From assembly GCA_050084985.1 (NCBI GenBank), contig JBITNC010000001.1, positions 20,274,001 through 20,338,000 on the forward strand: a DNA stretch of 64,000 bases, given 5' to 3'. Position 1 is the stretch's first letter. Each line of letters starts with the position of its first letter. This document shows positions 22,968 to 33,974 of this stretch, one piece after another. The position numbers were made by a program, and so were the translations under genes. Under the pieces are notes generated by a model. It worked only from the letters and a program-made list of their open reading frames with translations. It did not search any database and was not told where the DNA came from. This DNA is from Nageia nagi (taxonomy: Eukaryota > Pinophyta).

Positions 22968-23618
22968 TTAAACAATGATGAATTATGTTATTTGCATAAG
23001 GATATTCAATCTCCCTCACATCGTTCACATTGGGGCAATCATCCCCCATCTTACTTTTGATCTCCTCATGTTTTACATAGATCACATTGGGGCAGTTGCC
23101 CTCCATCATATTAAAAAAAAAAAATCATCAAAACATGATTTAGAAATCACACAAACATCAAAATGTGATTAAAAACTAAAATGATCATATTTGATTTTGA
23201 AATAGGTTATAATATGTTTATTGCATTTCCATGTCTTTCCCTTTTTCAACCTCATATTCATTCCCCATTATGTTGGAATATTTGAGTATCAGATTATATT
23301 CTAATAATTCATTAAGGCATATATACTATACATTATCCATGATCACTTCCATACCATTATACAAATATGTTTAATACTTATTGTAAAAGAAATAGTTTAT
23401 GAAATTAATATTCTTATTGAATTTACCAACCTTCATCATGAAAGTTTTGAAACTTCGGATGATAAACAAACATGACTATGATACACTTAAGGTTATTACG
23501 GACTCATACACATCTTCACATTTAAATAATCTTAAAACAGTCAAGAATGAGGTGTTACAAGAGCATGATTTCAAGTGAAAGTATTACATGTTCATCCTAT
23601 TATTCGCTTCATCTCGAA

Positions 23619-23683
23619 CCCAAGAATCATTTGATAGTTTTTTTTAAAAAAAAATTACTACATCATATCAATGATTCTTGGGT
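23619..23683 (+). repeat. Stem-loop in N noncoding region
   Basis: CCCAAGAATCATTTGATA pairs with TATCAATGATTCTTGGG about 30 bases downstream, with one unpaired base. The loop has a T8/A9 stretch. Copy 2 keeps it at 50549-50615. This could be a packaging or export structure, but that is a guess. Confidence 0.7.
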
Positions 23684-24339
23684 GATTACAATATCCTCTA
23701 TTGGGGCTATGGATGCCTGATTGGCAGTAGAGCAAGGTTGTAGCGAGATCGAAGGGTTAATCCTCATCAAGCCTATGGATGCCTATTTGGCAATGGGGCA
23801 TACCTTATGAGTGGCAACATGTCCATATTGGTTAGTGACCTTCTTTCCTATGGACCTCTGTATGTTTCATATGGATGAACTAGCTTATATATTTTATGCT
23901 CTTGCAACATTTAGTTTGAGATTGTCTAGAGATGGAAATAAACATCATTGCACACACATGAGTCTATGATAATTTTAAGAACATCATGACTTTGTTTTAT
24001 ATCATCTAAAGAAGAAAAGATCTAATGGTGATTGGTTAATATGGTCAACTTGAATATTATGATCATTACATTTCTTCATCATCCCATGCCTCCATCCCAT
24101 ACTATTTATTATTACATAGTAATTAATATTACACTTATATTTATCAATGCCTTGATGAGTTGATTAGTTTATCTCTCTAAATACCCAATACATCCTATTT
24201 CTATTCATTTGTTATACTATTTTCATATTAACATCCACCATCCCTCCATACACATTATACTATACCAACTTTCATATTTTATTATCCAACATCCATATAT
24301 TTCTTAATCCATCTTTACTGATTATTAAATTTGAGGTGC

Positions 24340-24700
24340 TCCCATATTATTTGAGAAAAAGAGCGAGTAATTGCTCTCCCCATTAATATGGGAGTCAACA
24401 TTGTTGTTGTTAAAACCTTTTGCTTCTATTCTTATCTACAAGTTTAAGCAAGAAATTGCCCTTAGTAGATTGATAAAAGTCAACCCTAGAACATTGTTAA
24501 ATTTTATAGCTTCCATTATTCTTTGGGATCGAGAATAAGAAATTATTCTCCCCATTGAATTGGAAGTCAATGTTCTTTTCCTATCATATCCCATCCATTT
24601 CAACTCCCTAGAACATCGTTAAAAAGCTTCCATCATTCCTTGGGATTTAGAGTAAGAAATTGCTCTTCCCTTTGGATTGGAAGTCGATGTTCTTCTCCCC
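24340..24700 (+). repeat. Three related inverted-repeat units in N
   Basis: The first has CTCCCATATTA ... TAATATGGGAG (11-bp perfect arms) with an inner GAGC...GCTC. The second and third (from about 24525 and 24645) share AGAAATT(A/G)(T/C)TCT, CCC..TTG.ATTGGAAGTC and ATGTTCTT. Copy 2 has the same at about 51265-51625. Confidence 0.65.
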
Positions 24701-26021
24701 TTTCCATTCATTATCATCTACCCATAAATTGAATGTGTGTTACATCTTGTTCCATATACTTTGTACATGTTATCATAAAATAAAAAGTATTAGAAGCCAA
24801 GTTTGGTAAATGATACAATCTAATACTGCAATTTTTCAAATTATTATCCTTAAATTTGAAGATATTTAATAATATCAAAATCAACATTTAAAAAATAAAA
24901 ATACAATAATAATCCCATATGTCTTTGATGGGATAAGTGTTATCATCATATTCCTTATCATGAATCTTTGATGATATCAAATTATAAATAGTTCCATCCT
25001 AAAGTCTTTGATGGGGCAATTACCATTATTTTATTCATCATAAGTACTTGATTAGGTATATCAATATAAAATCCATAAAAATATAAAGCATATTTAAATA
25101 TATATATATATATATAACAAAAAGGTCCTACAACTAGGTAAAATGGAGCTAATCATGAAAGAAACACCAAGCACCTACAGTAATAAAACATCTCATCATT
25201 ATCGATATGTTACAACATTTACAAAATCATGAGTGGGGCATTAAGCAATCCATTATATATAGTAAATGTATGCATGACAACAATGCAAGATGAAAATCAT
25301 GTATCACATATGCATTTACGTTTATGAAAAAATCGTATGTGATTACACACAAGTGTCAACCATTCGTCATATTCATACATCACATATATGTACTCATGTG
25401 AATAAGTCAAAACATTAAGAAGATAACCAAATAAACATGCAAACTCGATCATAAATAATTTCATCATGAATCCTTGATAGGATAAACACCATTTATTTTT
25501 TATGATCTTACAATGAATCACGAACTTCCTAGTTCAAATCATATGTCATGTTATGCATGTTTAGTCATCACTTATTGTTATACGTATTCAGGAAACCCTA
25601 GTCATCGAAAAACATGATTCCAATGATTTTTGTAAAACCTATTCTTCTAGATTAATAACATAATAATCAAAATTCAAATTAGTGCACACAAAGGGGACTT
25701 CATGTCATATACCTGACTCGACTCCATACATTCCCTTGGGATAAACACAAGACACCCATGTAATGATACATGGAAACAAGCCTTTAGTACCTATTTGGTG
25801 TAAAACCAATGTGTGTTCAAAATACTTCAATTGCAAAGCTCAAGAAATCATACTTGGATAATTAGGGTAAATACAACTTCCCATGACCTAAAATCAAACC
25901 TTATGTTCACCTATAAATGATTGCAACAATAAGGTTAGAATCATTCGTACATTCATCTTACTTCTTCACTAGCTAATATGTATTAGTTTTTTCAACAGTC
26001 TATCATCATCGTCACTGACAT

Positions 26022-26026
26022 CATTA
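26022..26026 (+). repeat. Target-site duplication of C, left (CATTA)
   Basis: CATTA at 26022-26026 is repeated at 40472-40476 after the element. Copy 2 of N has a single CATTA at 52959-52963 with matching flanks, the empty site. Confidence 0.92.
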
Positions 26027-26505
26027 TGTTAGAATTTGTAATGAAATATTGTGAATATCTAAACTCCTTGTAAATTTAATTAATCACTTAAAGGATATGT
26101 AGATACCTTAAGAGATTAATTGAATTCTTTATTATGTGTGGACTTTGACCTTACCATGGGGTTAGTTGGTAGGTTAAAGTTAGGTCATATATTTATTGTA
26201 ACCCTAACCTTACCCTTAGGTTAAAGGGAGGTTAGGGAGGTGCTTTTAAGCTATAAATAGAGGGCCTCTCCTCTTGTAACACAACTAAGTTTTGGGAGTA
26301 AGATTACTCTACTAGTTTGTGTAGGAGAGGAAGAGAATTGTAGTAAGAAGTGCATAGATTGAGAATAGAGAACTAGTTGTGGATGTACTCCCAAGGAGGG
26401 AGGAACCACATTATATTTGTGTTATCTTGTGTGAATGGTGTTATGTTGAATGATTGAGTTTCCTAGTCTTAGACCTTGAGAATTAGAGTAGGTCTAATTC
26501 CTTCA
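26027..26505 (+). repeat. C 5' LTR
   Basis: It is 479 bp, matching the reassembled 3' LTR in length exactly. It includes a TATA box, CTATAAATAG, at 26251-26260. Confidence 0.95.
26251..26260 (+). promoter_or_regulatory. C LTR TATA box
   Basis: CTATAAATAG in the 5' LTR, kept in the 3' LTR (CTATAAATAG at about 40217). It lies 246 bp before the LTR end, a usual place for a copia promoter. Confidence 0.65.
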
Positions 26506-26507
26506 AT

Positions 26508-26519
26508 TGGTATCAGAGC
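26508..26519 (+). other. C primer binding site (initiator-Met tRNA)
   Basis: TGGTATCAGAGC two bases after the LTR, a full match to the common plant copia site complementary to initiator-Met tRNA. Confidence 0.93.
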
Positions 26520-28968
26520 TTGGTGTGGAAGCTCTTCTTCAACATCTTGAAGGCCTTCATTCCTCATCTTACACCCCATTGGTGAGGGTCTTCGAACTAT
26601 TTGACAAAATGCCTCGCTGAAGTGTAGTTCATGGACTACAATACTCGAGGGATATGAGTCAAACATGGCATCCTTGCCACCACCGTAGCCCCTGATGCCT
26701 CTACCCATCACTACCCCCATATCCTCCTCCCTTTCATGGCAATAAAAGCATCAAACATGGCATCCCAACCACCCTCTAATCCTCTCTTCATGCCATCAAT
26801 GGATCCATTCCTGCACTAGACTCTGGAATGGTGGTAGAGATGAATTATCTACTTGGAAATTTCCCTGCTAGCCACAGCAACCAAAGATCATGAAGGTCAT
26901 CAATGTCAACCCCTCTATTGATAAGTGCCCATGCCAAAACATTGCACTCCCTTCTATAAAGAGTTTCATTGCTTCCTACAGCAGTCAAACAACTCATAGT
27001 CTGCTTCCCAACTTATACTACTAAATGTAAATTCTATCTGCATTTTCTTGACCATAGAACATGCAAACATGTGGCCCCTAACACTGCATGTAAAACAATG
27101 CATACAAGCTTTAACTTTTGCCTCAAAATGCCTCTCTATATTGCAATGTTTGGCTGGTTGGCTTGCAAGGTGAAACGAGGAAAAGATCAAAGATGATGGG
27201 CATCAATTTGTAAGAAATTTATCTACGGGATGACATTGTCTGTGGTAGTGCGGCATGTCATACTTGTGTATAGAGGTCTCTGCATCTCCATCTACTCTTC
27301 TCCTACGCATGGCCACCATCACCTCCATTGCTCCCTTTGGACTCCCTCCATTGGCTATCCTCTAGTGCCTCCATGAAGGTCATCCTGCTTCCCACGGTCA
27401 AGTGTGATGGCTGCCCAATCCTTTGCAAGTCTTCTTTGTCATTTAATGCACTTAGAAGCATTAAGTTCTTGTTGACCACTTGCAAATATGCACTTCCAAA
27501 AGCAACGTATGCTCTTCTTGTTAGAAGAAAAAAGGGGGAGTCATCTTTTACATTCATTTTTTTTTACTTAGAGTGCTTGAGGTAGGAGAAGCATTAAAAA
27601 TGCATGTAGTAGGGGTATGGGTCTCCTTCTTTTTCCATTTAATTCTTGGAGACTTGATAAGTAGTGAATATTTTTAACTTATTTCTATAATAAGGTCAAA
27701 AATATTTTTAAGTTAAACTTAGCTTACCTTTTAAAAATGCTTAGAATATTTTAATATTGCATGTTTAATTTACTAAGGTGCACATGCAATTTCTAGAATG
27801 TCAATCTCTTAGCATTTTTTTCTCTAAGTATGGTAATTTACTTAGGCAAAACATTTTTTTAGTAAAAATTTGCTAAGGTAATCTAAGTATGCTATTTTTT
27901 AAAGTAAACAAGGAAAATTTACTTAAAATGCATACTTAAAAGACAATTTTTAGCATACAAGTTTTTAGGGCTAAAACTTTAAGTGAAAAGGGGAAATTTG
28001 TATAATTTTTACTTAAGACTTTATCTAAATCTTGCATGCTAAATTTGTAAATGCATGCCTCTTAATCTTGTTTGAGGAATAAAGCATGCTTAGTACTTAA
28101 AATTTTAAGTTAAATAATGCATGATGCATATTTATTACTTAATTTTAAGTCATGGAATAATGCATGTTTAAGTTATGGATTAATGCTAAGTAGGACTTAC
28201 TCTTTTTTTAAATTCATTAAAATGATTGAATGAATTTATGAAATTGAACAAAGTATGCAAAATGTAAAATGTTCTTTAGGGGTTAGTACAAAACCCATTG
28301 GACTTTTAAGGTTTTTCAAGTTCGTGTGGATGATGTATTTTTACTTTATATTTTTGCACAATTACTTTATACTTGCAAAATGAAAAATATTGAAAGTAAC
28401 CCCTAAAATGAACACATCTGCATGTACTTTTCCACAACATGACTTATTTGGGGAGCCATGAGCGGAGGACAAGGTAGACTAGAGCCCTTTTAGTCTGAAG
28501 AGCCAAGTGGTGGTAAGTCCATCTTAATTGCCCCTAAGACCTCTATTAGATTGGACATAACTCTTTTAGGTGGACAGACATGTGTGTAGTGATACCACAT
28601 GTCTGCACGTCCATTTAGGGATTATCCTAATAACCTAGGAGGAAAACTAAAAACCTTAAATAAGATAATTAAAATGGCCGATCCAAGATACGTTGGATCC
28701 TTAGAAAATAGTTGGTACTTCTCCTTGTGAGAGTATATTACTGACAAAGGTGAACTGGTTGAGGATTGGTAGTACCTGGGCTCCACCTTGCGGGCATCCA
28801 GGTGAAGGCCTAATTCTATACAAGAAAATAACCCCAACTTTATCCTTCTACGGATCATGGTTTATAAGTTTGCACATGTGGGACATGTTTACTTATCAAT
28901 GTTTTATTTGTATAGATGGTAAATTGTAAAAATTTGCATTCTTATTACATATTTACTTTTGTGTAGCA
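26520..28968 (+). other. C leader, long, with a GC-richer block
   Basis: About 2.4 kb separates the primer site from the gag ATG. The part at 26520-27600 is clearly richer in G and C than the rest of the LTR elements and contains short frames on both strands that I do not recognise (for example 27557-27303 minus, and MATITSIAPFGLPPL from 27309 plus, soon broken). It could be captured host sequence. The part from 27600 to 28430 is AT-rich. At 28440-28860 there is a GC-richer unknown block containing TGGTAAGT (28510 region), and TTTTGTGTAG lies just before the ATG. These resemble splice donor and acceptor sites. Confidence 0.5.
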
Positions 28969-29862
28969 ATGGTTGAAACCTTCATACCCAAGCATATACT
29001 TGACAGTTCCAACTTCGGCATATGGGAACCTTGTATGAGAGCTGAGTTACAAGCAAGGAAGCTATGGTAGATAGTTAATGAAGACATGGTTGGTCCTACA
29101 GATGAGAAGGCTCTTGAAATCTATAACTCAAAGAATGAGTTAGCAACTTCAATGATCTATCATGCAATTTCAGATGACATCCTTCTCATGATCTCTTCTT
29201 CAACATCAACAAAAGAAGCTTGGGATAGGTTGAAGAAAATTTACCTTGGGTCAAAATTTTCAAGGAGGTTCACCATTTTACAAAAGTTGTTGCAATATCA
29301 TCAAGGTGAAGATGAAAGTGCTTCTATCTACTTGAACAAAATCATTGACCTTAGGACACAACTGGTTGGCTGTGGGTGCAACTAGATCAATGATGAGTTC
29401 ATGGTCTTTATCATTCTTCAAAGCCTTTCTACAAAGTTCAGTAACTTTGTCACAATTATGGAGACTAGACTCGATGATGAAGAAGATGTCATCTCTCTTG
29501 ACAACCTTTCTAGACTCCTTCTAAAGCATGAGGAAACTTTGAACAAGAAAACATTGAACTTTTCTTCAAAGGATAATAGCATTGCTCTAGGAGCAACCAA
29601 AACTCCTTTCAAGAAGAAGTTCAAACATTATAAATTCAAAGATAACAAATCCTCATCTACCATCAAGAAGCATGGCAACTTCAAGCAAAGGAATGACAAA
29701 GCTGGATCAAACAATCCAACACCTTAGGAAAAGTTTGATGGAAATTGTAACTTTTGTGGCATCTTTGGGCATAAAGAGTATGATTGTTGTAAAAAGAAAT
29801 TTGCTCAAAAAGGAAAGGGAAATGCAAATGTGAGAAATTTCAATAATAAAAAGAATAAGCAC
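28969..29862 (+). pseudogene. C gag part of the gag-pol frame
   Basis: ATG at 28969. The frame gives a copia Gag: ILDSSNFGIWEPCMRAELQA, then the UBN2-type core (SATSMIYHAISDDILLMISS-like, TKEAWDRLKKIYLGSKFSRR) and LVGCGCN. The CCHC knuckle CNFCGIFGHKEYDC is at 29746-29787. In-frame stops: TAG 29068, TAG 29383, TAG 29725. There is no frame shift. It forms the particle in an intact element. Confidence 0.9.
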
Positions 29863-30270
29863 ACTGCTACTGTTGCCTACTACTCAATGACTCAAACTAT
29901 TTCAAATGATTGGATTGTTGATTCAGGATGCACTAATCACATGTGTTATGAAAAGGATAAGTTTGAAAACTTTCATAAGTACAAGAAGGATACAGTTGTG
30001 ATAGGTGATAATACAGTCCTTGATGTTCAAGGAATAGGGAGTGTGGAGATTCATGGAAAGGCTCTTGATAATGTCTTTTATGTGCCTAAACTAAGGATGA
30101 ATCTTATCTCCATAATTCAGATTACAAGGAAAGGATACTCATTTGAGTTTACTTCACACTCCTGGTGTGTTAAGAAAGGACTTGCCACCTTGATGAAAGG
30201 ATCAGTAAAGGATGACCTTTATATTGTGGATCAAGTTCCTTCAAAGCTGTGTCTTGCTACAAATGTTTTT
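29863..30270 (+). pseudogene. C protease
   Basis: The same frame continues: DWIVDSGCTNHMCYEKDKFE, with the active-site Asp at 29920-29922, then a NTVLDVQGIGSVEIHGKAL strand and VFYVPKLRMNLISI. This is the copia-type protease, with D-S-G intact and no stop in this part. Confidence 0.92.
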
Positions 30271-31200
30271 TCAAAGGGTAATCTTTGGCATCAACAATTA
30301 GGGCACCTTAACCATAAGAGTATTCAAGATATGAAAAATCAAGAACTTGTGGAAGGTTTACCTAATATTTGACCCATAATTGGTCTTTATGAAAAGTGCA
30401 TTCTAGGAAAGATGAATAGGCAAAAGTTTGAAAAAGATAAGGCAACTCGGGCTACTTGTCCACTTTAGCTTGTGCATTTAGATTTGATGGGTCCATTTCA
30501 GACTAAGTCTTTAGGGGGAGCTTCTTATGTTCTGACCTTCATCGATGACTTCAGTAGGATGACATTTGGTTATCTACTTGAGTACAAGGATCAAACTTTT
30601 GATAGTTTTAAAGACTTCAAGGCTCTTGTTGAAAATCAAACTGATTTTAAGATCAAGATGCTGAGATCTGATAATGGGGGTGAGTATAATAGCAATGAGT
30701 TTAATGACTATTGTGTTAAACATGGGATCAAGTGGCAATTCACAATCCCTTACACCCCTCAATAAAATGGAGTTGATAAAAGGAAGAATCGAACCATTAT
30801 GGAAATGGCAAGGTGCATGTTGGGTAACCTTCCTAGTTTCTTATGGGGTGAAGCTATTCACACTACTATTCACACCCTAAATAGGTGTCCTACTAAAGTA
30901 GTTGAAGGTAAAACTCTGTATGAAGCATGGATAGGAAAGAAACCTAACATCTCACACTTTAGGGTCTTCGGTTGTGATGCATTTGCCTTCATTACCTCAG
31001 AGAAAAGAAAGAAGCTAGATAAAAGATTAGAAAAATGCATCTTTGTGGGGTATGATAATCAGCATAGAGGTTACAGGCTCTACTCCTCATCCCATAAAAT
31101 AGTATTTGTTTCTAGGGATGTCAAGTTCAATGAACTTCTTAAGGATACAACTTCTCATGCTGAAGTGTCTGATTCAGATGATTCTTCACCTGCACCTAAC
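30271..31200 (+). pseudogene. C integrase
   Basis: The GAG-pre-integrase finger reads LWHQQLGHLNHKSI (both His), then LYEKCILGK, where the first expected Cys is Tyr. The core has HLDLMGPF (Asp, about 30478), FIDDFSRM and MLRSDNGGEYNSNEF (Asp, about 30670). The third catalytic site reads NGVDKRKNRTIMEM where the family has NGVAERKNRT, so Glu is Lys (AAA). Stops: TGA 30370, TAG 30466, TAA 30763 (in PQ-stop-NG, a CAA position). The frame runs on through HFRVFGCDAFAFI and CIFVGYDNQHRGYRLY. Confidence 0.92.
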
Positions 31201-32160
31201 TAGTTGGATGATCATGTAAGGAAGTCATCACAAGAGCAAAATTCTCCAGCTCAGAGAATTACAAGAAGTATGACCTTGAATAAATCATTATTTTCCAAAA
31301 TTGATAATACAAATGAGCCATCAACATTCAAAGAAGCTTCCAAGCAAGAGTGTTGGATGGAAGATATGAAAGTTGAGTATGAGGCGCTCATGAAAAGTGA
31401 AACTTTGGATTTGGTTCCTTATCCCAATGAGAAAAATGTGATTGGAAATAAATAAATATACAAGGTCAAGTACAATTCTAATGGAGAAATTCAAAAATAC
31501 AAAGCAAGGTTAGTGGCCAAAGGATTTGCTCAAAAATATGGTATTGATTATGAGGAAACCTTTGCTCCTATGGCCAAGATGCCTACTGTAAGGATAATCC
31601 TTGCTCTTTCTGTAGCTCAAGGATGGAAAGTTTTTCAACTTGATGTTAAGAGTGCATTTCTCAATGGTGACTTGGATGTAGAAATCTACATGAATAAACC
31701 AAAAGGATTTATTCCAAAATGAAAAGAGTCTCTTGTGTGCAAGCTAAAGAAGTCTTTGTATGGACTTAAGCAAGCACCTAGAGCATGGTACAAGAAAATT
31801 TCAAGATTCTTTGTAGATATTGGTTTTTCCAAGTGCTTCTCTGACTCAGATCTCTATGTACTCAATCAAGGAAAAGACATGGTCTTAATTCTCCTTTATG
31901 TGGATGATCTTCTCATAACTGGCAATAATATTGAAATCATTCAAGAGTGCATATCCAAACTGAAGGCAACATTTGAAATGACTGATCTAGGTCTATTGCA
32001 TTACTATCTTGGGATGCAATTATACCAACATAAAGATTGTACTTATCTTAGTCAATCTAAGTATATATCAGACATATTGCAAAAGTTTGGAATGGAGTGT
32101 AGATATGCTGTAATACTTGTTTCTCCTGGAATCGTTGTATCTTTGAGCTCAGATTCTTAG
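31201..32160 (+). pseudogene. C reverse transcriptase
   Basis: The same frame, after TAG 31201: CWMEDMKVEYEALMKSETLD, VIGNK (TAA 31453), ARLVAKGFAQKYGIDYEETF, KVFQLDVKSAFLNGDLDVEI (TGA 31720), YGLKQAPRAWYKKI and LILLYVDDLLITGNN. The catalytic YVDD is at 31897-31908. The copia RT is complete in length and the key aspartates are kept. A TAG at 32158 ends the piece. Confidence 0.95.
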
Positions 32161-32916
32161 TTGGTTGATGCTACAACTTATAGTCAATTGATTGGTAGTC
32201 TTCTGTATCTAACTATCTCTCGACCTAATATTGCCTTTGCAGTGAATCTGATGGCATGATTCATGCAAAAACCATATGTTGAACACCTCAATGCTATTAA
32301 GCAAATCTTAAGGTATGTAGCAGGGACAAAGGATCTTGCTCTTAAGTATTCCAAAGTGCCCTCGATTATTCTCTTTGGGTTCTCAGATTCTGATTATGTG
32401 GGAGATAGAGATGATAGAAAATCAACCTCTGCATATGTGTTCAGCATTAGTTTAGGTGCTATCTCTTGATCTTCCAAGAAGTAACCTACTGTGACTCTTT
32501 CTACCATCAAAGCTGAATATTGAACCATGTCTATTGCTACCCAAGAAGCTATTTGGCTGAGGCATCTTCTAAACAAAATTGGGTATAAGCAAAATGGCCC
32601 ATCTATTATTTCTTCAGATAATCAATCGGCTATCTCTTTGGCTAAGAATCCTGTGTTCCATCAGAGAACCAAACATGTGGAAATCCAAGCCCATTTTATC
32701 AGGGAGAAGGTTCTAGATGACATCATACACTTGGAGTATTGTCCATCTACTGAAAACTCTACTGATTTATTCACCAAGCCCCTTCTTGAAGCTCAGTTTA
32801 GCAAGCTTAGGGATTCTCTCGGGTTGGTGAAGTTGCCCTCAAGGGGAGTGAAGTCTAAACTTTTGTTAGTGATGACAACTTCACCTCTAAGAGGCTCTTT
32901 TGTTGTTGTTGTATAA
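32161..32916 (+). pseudogene. C RNase H and end of gag-pol
   Basis: The frame continues: TYSQLIGSLLYLTISRPNIA, LKYSKVPSIILFGFSDSDYV, DDRKSTSAYVFSISLG, TLSTIKAEY, IWLRHLLNKIGYKQ, ISSDNQSAISLAKNPVFHQR and FTKPLLEAQFSKLRDSLGL. Asp (DSDY), Glu (KAEY) and Asp (SDNQ) of RNase H are visible. Stops: TGA 32257, TGA 32467, TAA 32482, TGA 32521. The natural end is the TAA at 32914. The full frame 28969-32916 is 1316 codons. Confidence 0.92.
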
Positions 32917-33418
32917 CATGTGTTGATTATGATATACCTCCATGGTAAGTTTGCTCTACGTGACAAACTTGTTATACATTTTATACCTCCATGGTAAGTT
33001 TGCTCTACGTGACAAACTTGTTGTACATTTTATACCTCCGTGGTAAGTTTGCTCTACGTGACAAACTTGTTGTACATTATATACCTCCATGGTAAGTTTG
33101 CTCTGCGTGACAAACTTATTGTACATTTTATACCTCCGTGGTAAGTTTGCTCTATGTGACAAACTTGTACATTTTTTATACCTTCATGGTAAGTTTGCTC
33201 TACGTGACAAACTTGTTGTACATTTTATACCTCCGTGGTGAGTTTGCTCTATGTGAGAAACTTGTTGTATAATTTTTGAGCATATAATTAATATACCTCC
33301 ATGGTAAGTTTGCTCTATGTGATGAACTTGTTGTACATTCTATACCTCTGTGGTGAGTTTTCTCTATGTGAGAAACTTGTTGTACAATTTTTATACTCTA
33401 TTAATAATCAACACATGT
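32916..33418 (+). repeat. C 3' array of nine hairpin units within an inverted repeat
   Basis: Nine units of about 48-51 bp run from 32934 to about 33395. Each has ACCTCC(A/G)TGGTAAGTTTG, CTCTACGTGA and CAAACTTGTTGTACA. AAGTTTG and CAAACTT pair as a 7-bp stem. ACATGTGTTGATTAT (32916-32930) and its exact reverse complement (33404-33418) bracket the array. Confidence 0.85.
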
Positions 33419-33860
33419 CTATATACAATAGGTGACTATGATTGATGGCTTGGCATCTCCGTGATGACTTATAGTGCACCATTGATCAATTATTTATAAG
33501 ATGGCATTATTTGATTCTCTTATTTGAATATATGATGCATCTAACTAATTTTGTTCATGAGTTGCTTGTAGCATGGAGGATCTTCTTCAGAAATGTAGGT
33601 TACTCACCTTGTGTAAGCAAGCTCATGGAGACTCACATGTCAGCTTAAAGTTGATCGACTACTATGTACAATGAAACCAGTTATGGTTAATGATTGTATT
33701 GTAAACCATTTTATCAAATGGTAATGTAGTGAGTCTCATACTAGTTCTCAAAAAGATTCTCAAATATGTAAATGTTCTCATCTCCACTTGTATCTCTATG
33801 GAGGAGAACTCTCTCTTACTCTCTCTCTTCTCTCTTCTACGCTCTATCCTAATATTGCAT
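33419..33860 (+). other. C 3' untranslated region
   Basis: No coding frame. Contents: a CT-rich run at 33780-33840 (repeated CTCTCT) and ordinary AT-rich sequence. I see nothing more. Confidence 0.5.
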
Positions 33861-33870
33861 TAAGGGGGAG
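33861..33870 (+). other. C polypurine tract
   Basis: TAAGGGGGAG directly before the 3' LTR start at 33871, the position and composition of the plus-strand primer of reverse transcription. Confidence 0.9.
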
Positions 33871-33974
33871 TGTTAGAATTTGTAATGAAATATTGTGAAT
33901 ATATAAAATCCTTGTAAATTCAATTAATCACTTAAAGGATATGTAGATACCTTAAGGGATTAATTGAATTCTTT
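33871..33974 (+). repeat. C 3' LTR, first part
   Basis: The first 104 bp of the LTR, ending in the LINE duplication TTAATTGAATTCTTT (33960-33974). The rest is at 40097-40471; together they give 479 bp. Confidence 0.95.

Larger units (their letters stand above)
22968..26021 (+). other. N copy 1 long noncoding 3' region
   Basis: No RT, RNase H or integrase motifs in any frame. Visible structure: an A-rich run at 23112-23125; an inverted repeat at 23619-23683; a 70-bp-spaced direct repeat with GCTATGGATGCCT (about 23706 and 23779); three related inverted-repeat units at about 24340-24700; an (AT)n run at 25102-25116. Copy 2 preserves all of these. Confidence 0.7.

Noticed and set aside
22837-23109. 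Minus-strand 90-codon frame in both N copies
   Set aside because: It overlaps the end of the sense frame and noncoding sequence; conservation between duplicates is not evidence of coding.
25102-25116. AT run as an origin or matrix site
   Set aside because: Simple (AT)n runs differ in length between N copies (also 52023-52053), which is ordinary microsatellite slippage.
25297-25521. Minus-strand 74-codon frame in N, also present in copy 2 (52458-52234)
   Set aside because: Its presence in both copies follows from the duplication. The sequence is low-complexity and hydrophobic, with no family match I can see.
28622-28858. Minus-strand 78-codon frame in the copia leader
   Set aside because: No similarity recognised, lies antisense in a leader, and shows no coding pattern beyond being open.
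29908-29990. Tiny tRNA-like folds in AT-rich parts of the window
   Set aside because: I looked for tRNA box A and B patterns near short hairpins and found no convincing gene; the primer sites are the only tRNA-related sequences.
32956-33162. Minus-strand 68-codon frame across the hairpin array
   Set aside because: It is open only because the unit repeats near a multiple of three; the protein is a translation of the repeat with no other support.
32934-33395. CRISPR-like regularly spaced repeats
   Set aside because: The units are head-to-tail with no unique spacers and sit in the 3' region of a plant copia element, so this is a tandem array and not a CRISPR.
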